Origin: DATKZB01 sp035528235 | Lineage (GTDB): Bacteria; Planctomycetota; Phycisphaerae; FEN-1346 | Reading direction: 5' to 3' | DNA length: 17,096 nucleotides | Assembly: GCA_035528235.1 (NCBI GenBank) | Contig: DATKZB010000313.1 | Coordinates: 1 to 17,096 of the forward strand | Part shown: in pieces, positions 1 through 7,202 of the stretch | How positions within the stretch are numbered: the stretch's first letter is position 1 | How the letters are laid out: every line of letters starts with the position of its first letter | Position numbers and translations under genes: made by a program | The notes under the pieces: generated by a model | The model's input: the letters and a program-made list of their open reading frames with translations, nothing else | The model's database searches: none | What the model was told of the DNA's origin: nothing

Positions 1-35
1 CGTCAGTCGCATCGGATCTCCCCAAGACTCCTTCT

Positions 36-51
36 CAACCACTCGTGGTTG
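36..51. repeat. Short perfect inverted repeat after the H1-like gene
   Basis: Two 7-base arms (CAACCAC and GTGGTTG) are separated by 2 bases. The repeat lies 11 bases past the stop codon of the H1-like gene when read on the minus strand. No T-run follows it, so it is not a canonical intrinsic terminator. It could be a 3' mRNA stabiliser or a protein-binding site. Confidence 0.4.
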
Positions 52-62
52 GCGAAGGTGGC

Positions 63-212
63 CTACTTCTTCTTCGCGGCCTTTTTCTTTTTGGCCGGTT
101 TCTTCTTGGCCGGTTTCTTCGCCGCTTTCTTCTTGGCCACCTTCCTCTTGGCTTTCTTCTTCTTGGCTACCTTCTTCTTAGCCGGTTTCTTCGCCGCTTT
201 CTTCTTTGCCAT
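63..212 (-). CDS. Lysine-rich histone H1-like DNA-binding mini-protein (49 aa)
   Basis: This is an ATG-to-TAG frame of 49 residues. By count it has 29 Lys, 1 Arg, 13 Ala, 3 Pro and 2 Val after the initiator Met, with no acidic or aromatic residue. It is built from AAKKPAKKK and VAKKK-type blocks. The composition matches the basic tails of histone H1 and the H1-like proteins of chlamydiae, planctomycetes and other bacteria, which bind DNA non-specifically and compact it; that role is inferred here. The start is well fixed: AAAGGAG (220-226) lies 7 bases upstream and a promoter lies at 249-277. It is transcribed separately from the S41 gene, since a terminator-like hairpin lies between them. 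No globular domain is visible, so it is either a free-standing tail-only protein or a minimal nucleoid protein. Codons alternate AAG and AAA, but the DNA repeats are imperfect. The opposite strand reads as a Phe/Leu-rich shadow. Confidence 0.85.
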   Translation of the reverse strand: MAKKKAAKKPAKKKVAKKKKAKRKVAKKKAAKKPAKKKPAKKKKAAKKK

Positions 213-248
213 GAGACATCTCCTTTTGTAAGAACTGTCCCTCGCCTG

Positions 249-277
249 ATGTTAGGTATGTCGCCCGACGGTGTCAA
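249..277 (-). promoter_or_regulatory. Sigma70-type promoter of the H1-like gene
   Basis: On the minus strand a perfect -35 TTGACA (272-277) is followed by a 17-base spacer and a -10 TAACAT (249-254; 4 of 6 consensus positions, including the key first, second and last bases). The expected start of transcription is near 242, giving a leader of about 30 bases that ends with an AAAGGAG ribosome-binding site. The perfect -35 and ideal spacing suggest strong, constitutive expression, as expected for an abundant nucleoid protein. Confidence 0.7.
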
Positions 278-378
278 CAACTTTTTCGTCAGAAAATCCA
301 AACTTCTTCGCGGCGCCTGCCGCGCTCCCCTCGCCGGGATTACGCAACTTATCGGTCGTTCCGGAAACGCGTCTTAAG

Positions 379-412
379 AAAAAGCACGCGCGGCGCGCCA
401 GCCGCGGCGCGC
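379..412 (-). terminator. Probable intrinsic terminator of the HEAT/ROK/S41 operon
   Basis: Directly after the S41 stop codon, the minus strand has a 7-bp GC stem (GCGCGCC and GGCGCGC, 406-412 and 393-399) with a 6-base loop. A T5 run follows at 383-379. The T-run begins about 9 bases beyond the stem, so this is not a textbook terminator, but it separates the operon from the H1-like gene. Confidence 0.5.
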
Positions 413-2095
413 TCAGGGCAACGTGGGCGCGGCACGGAGCGCCTCGATCGCGGCGCGCATCGCCACGTCGTCGCGCCGTTCCTCGACCGGCTCGGGGGCC
501 TGCGCGACCTGGAGATCGGGCGTCACGCCTCGCCCCTCGATGCACTCGTCGGCCGGATCGTACACGCGCGCCACCGTCAGGCACACGGCGCTGCTCTCGC
601 CGACGGGCACGTTGATCTGGGCCGCGCCTTTCCCGAAGGTCCGCCGCCCGACGATCGTGGCCCGTCCGCGCCGCGCCAGCGCCGCCGCCAGCACCTCGGC
701 CGCGCTCGCCGTGTTCTCGTTCACCAGGACCACCAGCGGCCCGCGCCACGGCTGCCGCGCGAGCAGGGGCACGTCGTACGTCCAGGTGGCGCCCAGCGCG
801 CGGCCGCGGGTGCGCGTCACGCGACCGCCCGCCAAGAACACGCCAGCCGCACCGATGGCGTCGAGCAGCGTGCCGCCGGGATTGTCCCGGAGGTCCAGGA
901 CGAGGGCCCGGGCGCCCTGGTCGGCGAGTTGCGAGATGGCGCGACGTAACTCGTTTTCAGTACCGGACTTAAACGCCGCCAGCCGCACGTACCCCGCCCC
1001 CTCCTCGCCCTCGATGAGCCGGGCGCCCCGGACCGACGGCAGGTGGACGGCCGACCGCTGGAGCACGACCTCGCGCGCCTCGTCCTCGCCGGCCACGCGG
1101 ACCGACATCCGCACCGTCGTCCCCGCCTTGCCGCGCAGCAGGCGGCTGACCTCGGCCAGCGCCAGACCCGCCAGCGGCTTGCCGTCGACGGCGGTCATTT
1201 CGTCGCCGGCCCGCAGGCTCGCGCCGGCGGCGGCGCCGCCCTCGAAGACCTCTTGCAGGAAAACCCGCCCGTCGCGGACGACGATCGCCGCGCCGATGCC
1301 GGTGTAGGACCCTCGGATGTCTTCTTCATAACTTCGGAGCATCTCGGCCGTCAGGAACCGCGTGTACGGGTCCAGGCTGTCCATCGCGCCGAAGAGGAAC
1401 TCGGCGACGACCGCGCCGTCGGGCAGGCCGAGCATGGCCCGGTTTTTCTCCATCGCCACGGTCAGCCAGTCGGCCGCCTGGAACGCGAACCACGGGTCGG
1501 CCGCGCTCGCCTTCAAAAAAAGAATTTCGAGCGCCTCGGCCAGACGCGCGCGTTTGGCTTCGTCGTCCGCCTCGGGGAAGCGTGCGCGGAACGCTGGATT
1601 ATCGAGTGCCGCGCGAAAACTTTTTATTCCGGCCGCCACCAGATCGCGGTACTTGACCGGGTCGACGTAGAACCAGACGACGGCGCTCAGGGCGTCGGCG
1701 TAGACCCAGCGGCCGGCGCCGGCGTCCATCTGGCGCGCCGAGCGGACGAGCGCCTCGTCGGCCCAGCGCCGCGTCACGATCTGCTGGAGCCGCACGCGCT
1801 CGGGCGCCGTCTCGCGATCGAGCGGCACGACGGCCGGGGGCGATGAGCGCGCCGCCTCGGCGGTGTCGGCCAGGTGCCGGTCGTAGGAAGGCCAGTAGGC
1901 GCCGTGCGGGAGGATGGCGCAGCCGCCCGACAGCGCCGCCGCCAGAAGCGCCAGCAAGAGAACGGCACGGCCATGCGGTCCGAGGCAACTCCGGCCAAAT
2001 CTCCGCGCGGCGGGTGCGGGGACCCGCCGCGCGAACCTTGTGTCGGACCACTGCGATGGGGCGGGAATCGGTCTCGGGCACCGCGCGGCGGTCAC
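413..2095 (-). CDS. S41 family (CtpA-type) carboxy-terminal processing protease, lipoprotein
   Basis: This is a serine protease of the tail-specific/C-terminal-processing family, acting at the outer face of a membrane on substrate C-termini. Numbered from GTG at 2095 (560 aa): a hydrophobic signal segment ends in a lipobox LSGGC (Cys59), an N-terminal helical region follows to about 255, then a PDZ domain (about 260-345) and the S41 core (about 365-525). The catalytic Ser464 lies in NTASAAE and Lys489 in RRTFGKG, and DLRDNPGG (401-408) is typical of the family. The start is uncertain. GTG 2095 overlaps the upstream TGA by 4 bases, implying translational coupling, but it puts 37 basic residues, including a palindromic repeat, before the signal peptide. 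The only other usable in-frame start is TTG 1957, which lacks an SD. An ATG at 1974 is out of frame by one base, so a lost base near 1960-1974 is possible. It is last in the operon and a terminator-like hairpin follows. Confidence 0.85.
   Translation of the reverse strand: MTAARCPRPIPAPSQWSDTRFARRVPAPAARRFGRSCLGPHGRAVLLLALLAAALSGGCAILPHGAYWPSYDRHLADTAEAARSSPPAVVPLDRETAPERVRLQQIVTRRWADEALVRSARQMDAGAGRWVYADALSAVVWFYVDPVKYRDLVAAGIKSFRAALDNPAFRARFPEADDEAKRARLAEALEILFLKASAADPWFAFQAADWLTVAMEKNRAMLGLPDGAVVAEFLFGAMDSLDPYTRFLTAEMLRSYEEDIRGSYTGIGAAIVVRDGRVFLQEVFEGGAAAGASLRAGDEMTAVDGKPLAGLALAEVSRLLRGKAGTTVRMSVRVAGEDEAREVVLQRSAVHLPSVRGARLIEGEEGAGYVRLAAFKSGTENELRRAISQLADQGARALVLDLRDNPGGTLLDAIGAAGVFLAGGRVTRTRGRALGATWTYDVPLLARQPWRGPLVVLVNENTASAAEVLAAALARRGRATIVGRRTFGKGAAQINVPVGESSAVCLTVARVYDPADECIEGRGVTPDLQVAQAPEPVEERRDDVAMRAAIEALRAAPTLP
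2004..2033 (-). repeat. Solitary palindromic repeat (REP-like copy C)
   Basis: A perfect 12-bp stem (CGCGCGGCGGGT and ACCCGCCGCGCG) has a 6-base loop. On the minus strand the arm and loop sequence GGCGGGTCCCCGCACCCGCC closely matches the left palindrome of the 107-bp elements at 7877 and 9246 (loop CCCCGC versus CCCCGT), and a GTTC/GTTT-like flank precedes it. It falls just upstream of the signal-peptide codons of the S41 gene, so it is either an N-terminal coding insertion or a 5' leader hairpin, depending on which start is used. Confidence 0.7.
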
Positions 2096-2409
2096 GAGGA
2101 GGGGTCCCGGAACAGGTCGTCGAATCGCCGCCGCGCGTCGTCGACCGGGGGGCCGGCGGCAGGGGGCGCGGCCGGACCGCCCGTGCGACGGGCATCGGCC
2201 TCGTACTCGAACTCCTCGCAGAAGTTGACGCCGTGCGGGTCGCGGACGGCCTCGGTGTTCGGCAGGCGGCAGCCCTTGAGGGCGGGGTCGTAATGGTGGC
2301 AGTTGCCGCAGGTGTGGAGGAAGGCGGCACACTCGGGGCATTCCTCGCGGAACCCGATGGGGGCATTCACTTCCCAGGTGGCACCGCATTTGGGGCATCG
2401 CCGTTTCAT
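2092..2409 (-). CDS. Small zinc-ribbon protein of unknown role (105 aa)
   Basis: The 105-residue protein has eight cysteines. Its N-terminal half carries CPKC (5-8) and CPEC (24-27), a typical four-Cys zinc ribbon. A second cluster is CGNCHHYDP (34-42), Cys47 and CEEF (64-67), which resembles the CGNCxxYDP...C...CExF modules of uncharacterised small metal-binding proteins. The last 40 residues are Pro/Ala-rich and end in a charged tail (DDARRRFDDLF). There is no signal peptide or membrane segment, so it is probably cytoplasmic. The ATG at 2409 is supported by AAGGTGAT 3-10 bases upstream; the longer frame to 2490 would run into the ROK gene and is rejected. It starts 16 bases after the kinase stop and its TGA overlaps the possible GTG of the protease, so it is embedded in the operon. 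The function is not known; a nucleic-acid or protein adaptor role is only a guess. Confidence 0.82.
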   Translation of the reverse strand: MKRRCPKCGATWEVNAPIGFREECPECAAFLHTCGNCHHYDPALKGCRLPNTEAVRDPHGVNFCEEFEYEADARRTGGPAAPPAAGPPVDDARRRFDDLFRDPSS

Positions 2410-2425
2410 AGAATCACCTTGCGCC

Positions 2426-3391
2426 TCAGGCGGGCTGGCCGGTCCGGTCGAGGGCCTCGGCCGCCAGGGCGGCGCCCAGGATGCCGGCATCGCCGCCCAG
2501 GGTGCTCCAGCAAATCGTGCACCCCTTCCGGGCGCTCTCGAAGGCCGTCCGACCGACGTGCCGCCGGACCTGGTCGAGAAACGCGTCGCCCGCGCCCATC
2601 ATGCCGCCCGTCAGGACCACCATCTCGGGGTTCAGAACGTGCAGGATGCTCGTGATGCCGATGGCCAGGTACTCGGCCGTCTCCTCGACGATACGGACGG
2701 CCAGCCGGTCGCCGGCGGCGGCCGCATCGAAAATGTCCTTGCAGGTCGCGTCCTTGCCGGCGTCCAGGTGGGTGGCCTCGCCTGCGGCCATCGCCTCGGC
2801 GAAGCGACCGACGACGGCCGTGGCGGAGGCGTAGGCCTCGAGGCATCCGTGGTTGCCGCAGCCGCACCGGCGGCCGTTGTGCTGCACGATGATGTGTCCC
2901 AGTTCGGCGCCGGTATCGGTGGTGCCGCGGAACAGGCGGCCGTCGAGGACGATGCCGCCGCCGACGCCGGTGCCGAGCGTCAGCAGGAACATGTTCCGGA
3001 CGGCGCGTCCGGCCCCGCAGCGGAACTCGCCGTACGCGGCGACGTTGGCGTCGTTCTCCAAAACGACCGGCCGGCCGAGGTCGGCCTGAAGGGTATCGCG
3101 GACCGGCACGTTGTTCCAGCCCGCCATGTTCGGCGTGAAGAGGACGACGCCGGCCTTGGAGTCGAGCGGCCCGGGCGACCCGACGCCCACGGCCGCCACG
3201 TCGGCCAGGTCGATGCCGGCCTTGGCGCCCAGGTCGCGGACGGCCTGGGCCATGCGCGCCAGCACGTGGTCGGGGCCGGCCTGGGCCTCGGTCGGCGTGG
3301 AGAGGCGTTCCAGGATTTGGCCGTCGGGCGAGACGAGCCCCAGTTTCAGGTTGGTGCCGCCCAGGTCGATACCGACGTAGCGTTTGGTCAT
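2426..3391 (-). CDS. ROK family sugar kinase, probable glucokinase
   Basis: This 321-residue cytoplasmic kinase phosphorylates a hexose with ATP. The phosphate-binding DLGGTN is at 9-14, LENDAN (111-116) contains the expected catalytic Asp114, and GTGVGGG is at 140-146. The ROK zinc signature is complete: His166 in ELGH followed by CGCGNHGC (Cys176, 178, 183) and LEAYAS. The length matches bacterial glucokinases of this family. Substrate (glucose, fructose, N-acetylhexosamine) cannot be settled from motifs alone; glucose is the commonest. The ATG at 3391 places MTKRYVGIDLGG in the canonical position; the 27-residue upstream extension is not family-like. No clear SD precedes the ATG, so initiation may depend on coupling or on a leaderless-type mechanism. 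It lies 62 bases after the HEAT gene stop; a hairpin with arms CGGCCC and GGGCCG occurs in that gap. Confidence 0.93.
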   Translation of the reverse strand: MTKRYVGIDLGGTNLKLGLVSPDGQILERLSTPTEAQAGPDHVLARMAQAVRDLGAKAGIDLADVAAVGVGSPGPLDSKAGVVLFTPNMAGWNNVPVRDTLQADLGRPVVLENDANVAAYGEFRCGAGRAVRNMFLLTLGTGVGGGIVLDGRLFRGTTDTGAELGHIIVQHNGRRCGCGNHGCLEAYASATAVVGRFAEAMAAGEATHLDAGKDATCKDIFDAAAAGDRLAVRIVEETAEYLAIGITSILHVLNPEMVVLTGGMMGAGDAFLDQVRRHVGRTAFESARKGCTICWSTLGGDAGILGAALAAEALDRTGQPA

Positions 3392-3424
3392 GGTCGTTGA
3401 GGTGCCCGGGAAGTCTGTGTCCGC

Positions 3425-3448
3425 CGGCCCATCCGTCCCCCCGGGCCG
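3425..3448 (-). other. Intercistronic hairpin between HEAT gene and ROK kinase
   Basis: Six-base arms CGGCCC and GGGCCG flank a 12-base loop in the 62-base gap between the two genes. No T-run follows. It could modulate processing of the polycistronic mRNA; the evidence is only the inverted repeat. Confidence 0.3.
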
Positions 3449-3453
3449 ACTCG

Positions 3454-5916
3454 TTATGGAACCTTGCGCCACTCGGCGATTTGCTTGAGCCGATCCTCAA
3501 GGGGCGCCTTGAGATCGTATCCGTGATCCTTGCGGGCGGTGGCGGCCTCGAGGGCGGCCAGGGCCCGCGTTTCGAGGGCCGCCTGCTTCTTGGTGGCGGC
3601 CTCTTCGAGCAGGTCGAGCAGTTTGCCGGCGGCCGGCCGGCCGATTTTTTTGAGCGTGGCGGCGGCCGCGGCCGCCTGTTCGTCGGTGCCGCTCAACTTG
3701 GCGACGCTCGCCTCGATGGAGGCGGCGAGGGCCTCGTCGCGCATCGCCTTCAGCGCGGTCGCCAGTTCCGTGCCGCCCCAATCGGGCCGGGCCCGCTCCA
3801 GGGCGGCAAGCAGTTCCATGGCCAAGTCGGGCCGCTTGGCCTTGAGCAGGGCCTGGGCCCGTGTCTGGATGGCCTCGAGAATGGCGCCCCGGGCCGGCGC
3901 GTCGGCGCCGTCCATGGCGGCCACCAGCGGGGGCACGCCCTCGGTGTACGGCTCCTTGGCCAGGAGGATAAGGCCGAGTTGCTGGTTGAGTTCGCGGATG
4001 CGGACCTTGTTCTCGGCCGGCGTGATGACGATGAGTTGCCGCAGCGTCGGGACCGCGCTGTCGGGCGTGCCGGCGGCCACGTAGGCGTCGACCAGTTTCT
4101 CGTAGAGCGTCATGGCGGCCGGGGTGTTGCGGGCCGCCGCGGGGACCTTCGTCAGCGCCACCTCGTACAGGGCGGCGGCGCGCTGCATGTCTTCGGCGCC
4201 CTCGCGGGCGAAGAAGATGTCGCCCATCTCCTCGGCCAGGTCGGCCGAGCGGCCCAAGTCGGCCAAGGCGCGGATGGCCTCCCAGAGGGCGTTGCGGACG
4301 GCCGGTTCGGTCTCGACGCCGGGTTTGAGGCGGTCGGCCATCTTGACGGCGGCCTCGGCCCCGCCCACCTTGGCCAGGGCGGCCGCCACCGCCTGACGAA
4401 CACCCTTGTCCTTGTCCTGGAGCCGGGCCACCAGGGCCGCGATGCTCTTGTCGCCGGCCTTGCCGAGGTTGCCCAGGCCCTGGGCGGCGCTGAACCGGAC
4501 GTTGGGCATGGGGTCTTCGAGGACGGCGGTCAGGATGTCCTCGGCGGACGGTGGGGCGATCTTGGCCAGGGCCAGGCAGGCCGCCTCGCGGACGGCGGGC
4601 CGCAACGCCGCGCGGGCCAGGCGGCCCAGCGGGTTCAGCGCCGGCTCGACGGCCGCGACGTGGGCCCCGTTCTTCTCGCCGATGACACCCAGGGCCCCCG
4701 CGGCCCGAACCACCTCCGTTTCGTCGGTGGAGTCCAGCATGGCCACCAGCCGGGGCACGGCCTTGACGACCTTCAACCCGCCCAGGGCCGCGGCGATGGC
4801 GGCCCGGGTGGCGGCGGCGTCTTCCTTGTCGAGTTGGGCCAGCAAGGTTGGCCCGGCGGCGGTCTCCTGCCAGGCGGCCAGGGCCTCGGCCGCGCCGGCC
4901 CGGACGATGGCCGACTCGTCGCCGACGTGTTTGAGAAGGGCGGCGATGAGTTCCTGGTACGCCTGGCGGGTGGTGCCGTTGCCGCTGCTGAGCGCGCCGG
5001 GGGCCATGGCGGCCGCCTGCTTGGCGGCCAGCGCCCGGACCTGCGGCACGGCATCCTCGACATGCACGAGAACCAGCCGGCCTTTCTCCTTGGCGTCGGC
5101 GGCGGCCTCATAGAGTTCGGTCAATTGACGTATCAGACGTGTCTGCACGCGATCGAGTAGCGCGGTGCGGCGATTGAGTTCCTCGCGGAAGCGCTTGAGC
5201 AGACCGGCCAGCAGGCGCGACTCGGGCACGTCGCGGCGCGCCTCCCACCACGTGTTCCACGCCTGGCCGGTGGCGGGGAGGTCCTTGAGGCCGGTCATCT
5301 CGGCCAGCGCGGCGGCGGCCGCCTCGGCCACGGGGGCCTGCGGGTCCGACGTAATCTGGACGAGCCCCTCGATGGCGCGCTTGTCCACGATCTGGGCCAG
5401 CGCCTGAATGGCCGCCAACCGCGCGCCCAGCGACGTCGTGGACCCCGACGCCAGGTCCTTCAGGCCCGTCAGGACCTTCTCGTTACCCTGATAGGCGCCG
5501 AACGCCCTGGCCGCAGCGCGGCGGCTGGGTTCGTCGTCGCTCCGCAGCAGGGCGAAGAGCGGATCGATAAGCACCTCGTGGGCGGCGTCGCGCGCGGCCA
5601 GGGCGTCGAGCAGGGCCAGCATGGGTTCCGAGGGCACCGGCGCGGACAGCACCTCGACCATGATGGCGCGGGCGGCGTCGCTGTTCTTCTCGATGAGCAC
5701 GTCGGCCGCATCGCGCCGGGTGGCGAAGGTGCGGTCGGCGCCCGTCAGGAAGTCGCGGAGGCGGACCAGTTCGGGGTCGGTCTTGGGGGCGGGGTCTTGC
5801 ACCTCGGCGCCGCTGGCGGAGATGGCGATGGCGGCGACGGCCAGCCACAGCGCCAGCGCCGGGAGCGTGTCACGCACACTCCGCGCGAACTCGTGGCGCA
5901 CCGTATCCGGCCCCAT
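3454..5916 (-). CDS. Exported HEAT-repeat protein (820 aa)
   Basis: The N-terminus has a basic stretch and then a hydrophobic export segment (about 17-36, ending near SASGAEV), so the mature protein should lie outside the cytoplasm. The rest is Ala/Leu-rich alpha-alpha repeats of the HEAT type from about 60 to 210 and 280 to 560 (for example VRALAAKQAAAMAP, VREAACLALAKI, VRFSAAQGLGNLG, VRQAVAAALAKVGG). A TPR-like helical part follows (about 575-660) and a helical C-terminus. A charged segment (about 225-280) separates the two HEAT blocks. The element MTGLKDLP...WNTWWEARR (about 207-227) closes the first block, as seen in many planctomycete HEAT proteins, and a relative of it recurs at the end of the second HEAT protein in this window. 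No catalytic domain was recognised; a scaffold role is inferred. ATG 5916 is preceded by GGGGGT. It is the first gene of the minus-strand operon. Confidence 0.85.
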   Translation of the reverse strand: MGPDTVRHEFARSVRDTLPALALWLAVAAIAISASGAEVQDPAPKTDPELVRLRDFLTGADRTFATRRDAADVLIEKNSDAARAIMVEVLSAPVPSEPMLALLDALAARDAAHEVLIDPLFALLRSDDEPSRRAAARAFGAYQGNEKVLTGLKDLASGSTTSLGARLAAIQALAQIVDKRAIEGLVQITSDPQAPVAEAAAAALAEMTGLKDLPATGQAWNTWWEARRDVPESRLLAGLLKRFREELNRRTALLDRVQTRLIRQLTELYEAAADAKEKGRLVLVHVEDAVPQVRALAAKQAAAMAPGALSSGNGTTRQAYQELIAALLKHVGDESAIVRAGAAEALAAWQETAAGPTLLAQLDKEDAAATRAAIAAALGGLKVVKAVPRLVAMLDSTDETEVVRAAGALGVIGEKNGAHVAAVEPALNPLGRLARAALRPAVREAACLALAKIAPPSAEDILTAVLEDPMPNVRFSAAQGLGNLGKAGDKSIAALVARLQDKDKGVRQAVAAALAKVGGAEAAVKMADRLKPGVETEPAVRNALWEAIRALADLGRSADLAEEMGDIFFAREGAEDMQRAAALYEVALTKVPAAARNTPAAMTLYEKLVDAYVAAGTPDSAVPTLRQLIVITPAENKVRIRELNQQLGLILLAKEPYTEGVPPLVAAMDGADAPARGAILEAIQTRAQALLKAKRPDLAMELLAALERARPDWGGTELATALKAMRDEALAASIEASVAKLSGTDEQAAAAAATLKKIGRPAAGKLLDLLEEAATKKQAALETRALAALEAATARKDHGYDLKAPLEDRLKQIAEWRKVP

Positions 5917-6251
5917 CAGATACCCCCGCTTTCATGTCTGACTTCCAATGCTACACCGTACCTTTCGGCCGATGGACTGTCAACCGCAAATGCCGCCGAG
6001 AGGTCCATTTGGGCGGTCCGGCGGTCCATTTTCCTCTCCCCGGCCACGCCCTGGGCGTGTTCGCCTCTATGGACGCCGGCGGCCGGCGGCTTATTCGCAG
6101 TCGCGGGCCGGCGTTATCGGACTTTTGCTCAAGCGCCCGACCCCGCCGGGTCGATGCTACCAGCGCCCGAAGCCCGATACCGGCGCGCTGTGGGCGCGGG
6201 CCGCCGGCCCGCGAGTCTCCCCGCTGGCAAGGTCCGTCGGAAGGAGTCTCT
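5917..6251. other. Divergent intergenic region between HEAT operon and xerD
   Basis: This 335-base gap holds the probable minus-strand operon promoter (5955-5983) and the xerD SD (AAGGAG, 6241-6246). A 15-base palindrome (CACGCCC, one base, GGGCGTG) lies at 6045-6059 and could be an operator. GGTCCATTT occurs twice, at 6002-6010 and 6023-6031. No convincing plus-strand promoter for xerD was found. The upstream in-frame extension of xerD through this region has no family-like sequence and is treated as noncoding. Confidence 0.5.
5955..5983 (-). promoter_or_regulatory. Probable promoter of the HEAT/ROK/zinc-ribbon/S41 operon
   Basis: On the minus strand a perfect TTGACA (5978-5983) is followed by a 17-base spacer and TACGGT (5955-5960), which keeps the T1, A2 and T6 positions of a -10 box. 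Transcription would start near 5948, about 30 bases before the HEAT gene ATG. Confidence 0.52.
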
Positions 6252-7151
6252 GTGCTGCAGGTTGTGGCCAACCCGATTGAGGCGTTCCTCGATTACCTGA
6301 CGATCGAGTGCGGTCTGAGCGTCAACACCCTCCAGGCGTATCAGCGCGACCTGGAGCGGTTTGCGGCGTTCGCGGGCATCGCGCAGCCGGAGGCCTGGGA
6401 GACGGTCGACAGCGAGAAGGTCGTCGAGTTCCTGATGGCCGAGAAGGCCCGCGGCTGCGCGGTCTCGACGATCAGCCGGGCGCTGGTCGCCATTCGGATG
6501 CTCTTCCGGTTCATGAGCGCCGAGGGATTCCTCTCGCGCGACGTCACCGAACACCTCGAAAGCCCGCGCCTCTGGGTCACGCTGCCCGAGGTGCTCGACC
6601 GCAAGGCGGTGGACCGCCTGCTGGCGGCGCCCGACCCGAAACACGACCGTTGGCCGAAGCGCGACACGGCCATCCTGGAAGTCCTGTACGCCACCGGCGC
6701 GCGGGCCACCGAGGCCGCCGACCTGACGATGACGAGCGTGAACCGCGACGTCGGGTACGTCCACTGCATCGGCAAGGGACGCAAGGAACGCATCGTGCCC
6801 ATCGGCCGGCGGGCCCTGGAGGCGATCGACGCCTACCTGGCCCAGGAGCGGCCGCAACTCGACCGCCAGAGGAGCGACTACCTGTTCCTGACGCACTCGG
6901 GCCGGCGCATGGGCCGCGAGACCATCTGGCGGCTCGTCAAGAAGTACGCCATGCGAGCGGGAGTGAGCCGGCGCGTCAGCCCGCACACCCTCAGGCACTC
7001 GTTCGCCACGCACCTGCTGGAGGGCGGGGCCGACCTGAGGGCCATCCAGGAGATGCTCGGCCACGTCGACATCGGCACGACCCAGATCTATACCCACGTC
7101 GACCAGAACCGCCTGAAGGCCATCCACAAGAAGTACCACCCCAGGGCGTAG
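6252..7151 (+). CDS. xerD: Tyrosine recombinase XerD
   Basis: This 299-residue site-specific recombinase would resolve chromosome dimers at dif together with XerC. The N-terminal SAM-like core-binding domain (about 5-90: AFLDYLTIE, NTLQAYQRDL) is followed by the catalytic domain. The full set of catalytic residues is present: Arg151 (GARATE), Lys175 (GKGRKER), His245 and Arg248 (HTLRHSFATHLL), His271 (LGHVDIGTTQ) and the nucleophile Tyr280 (IYTHV). These fall within three residues of the E. coli XerD positions, and the C-terminus HKKYHPRA resembles XerD rather than XerC. The start is GTG 6252, with GGAAGGAG 5 bases upstream; the ATG frame from 5934 would add about 100 unrelated residues. It stands alone, converging on the TRIC gene. 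XerC is the alternative name if its partner elsewhere looks more XerD-like. Confidence 0.94.
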   Translation: MLQVVANPIEAFLDYLTIECGLSVNTLQAYQRDLERFAAFAGIAQPEAWETVDSEKVVEFLMAEKARGCAVSTISRALVAIRMLFRFMSAEGFLSRDVTEHLESPRLWVTLPEVLDRKAVDRLLAAPDPKHDRWPKRDTAILEVLYATGARATEAADLTMTSVNRDVGYVHCIGKGRKERIVPIGRRALEAIDAYLAQERPQLDRQRSDYLFLTHSGRRMGRETIWRLVKKYAMRAGVSRRVSPHTLRHSFATHLLEGGADLRAIQEMLGHVDIGTTQIYTHVDQNRLKAIHKKYHPRA

Positions 7152-7156
7152 ACCCA

Positions 7157-7186
7157 TTTCGGATTTGGGATTTGGGATTTCGGATT
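7157..7186. repeat. Heptamer tandem array (4 units)
   Basis: Four 7-base units follow the xerD stop: TTTCGGA, TTTGGGA, TTTGGGA, TTTCGGA, with a decaying fifth. The array fills most of the 51-base gap between the convergent xerD and TRIC genes. Degenerate heptamer arrays of this sort (STRRs) are known from cyanobacteria; no function is visible here. Confidence 0.75.
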
Positions 7187-7202
7187 GCGCGCAGGCCGCG
7201 CC

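Noticed and set aside
1..12. Possible start of another minus-strand gene (ATG at 12, MRLT, with GGGGAG upstream)
   Set aside because: Only four codons are inside the window, so it cannot be supported.
49..231. Plus-strand Phe/Leu/Ala-rich 60-codon frame resembling a membrane peptide
   Set aside because: It is the complement of the Lys/Ala codons of the H1-like gene, which has its own promoter and SD.
2096..2398. Extension of the S41 frame up to an ATG at 2398
   Set aside because: It would overlap the zinc-ribbon gene almost completely in another frame and puts over 100 non-family residues before the signal peptide.
3397..5160. Long plus-strand frame (587 codons) opposite the HEAT gene
   Set aside because: It is Gly/Leu/Gln/Arg-rich antisense of Ala-rich, GC3-rich HEAT codons, with no family motif; the minus-strand HEAT protein explains the region.
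5934..6251. In-frame N-terminal extension of xerD
   Set aside because: XerD is about 298 residues; GTG 6252 with GGAAGGAG gives 299, and the upstream residues do not resemble the family.
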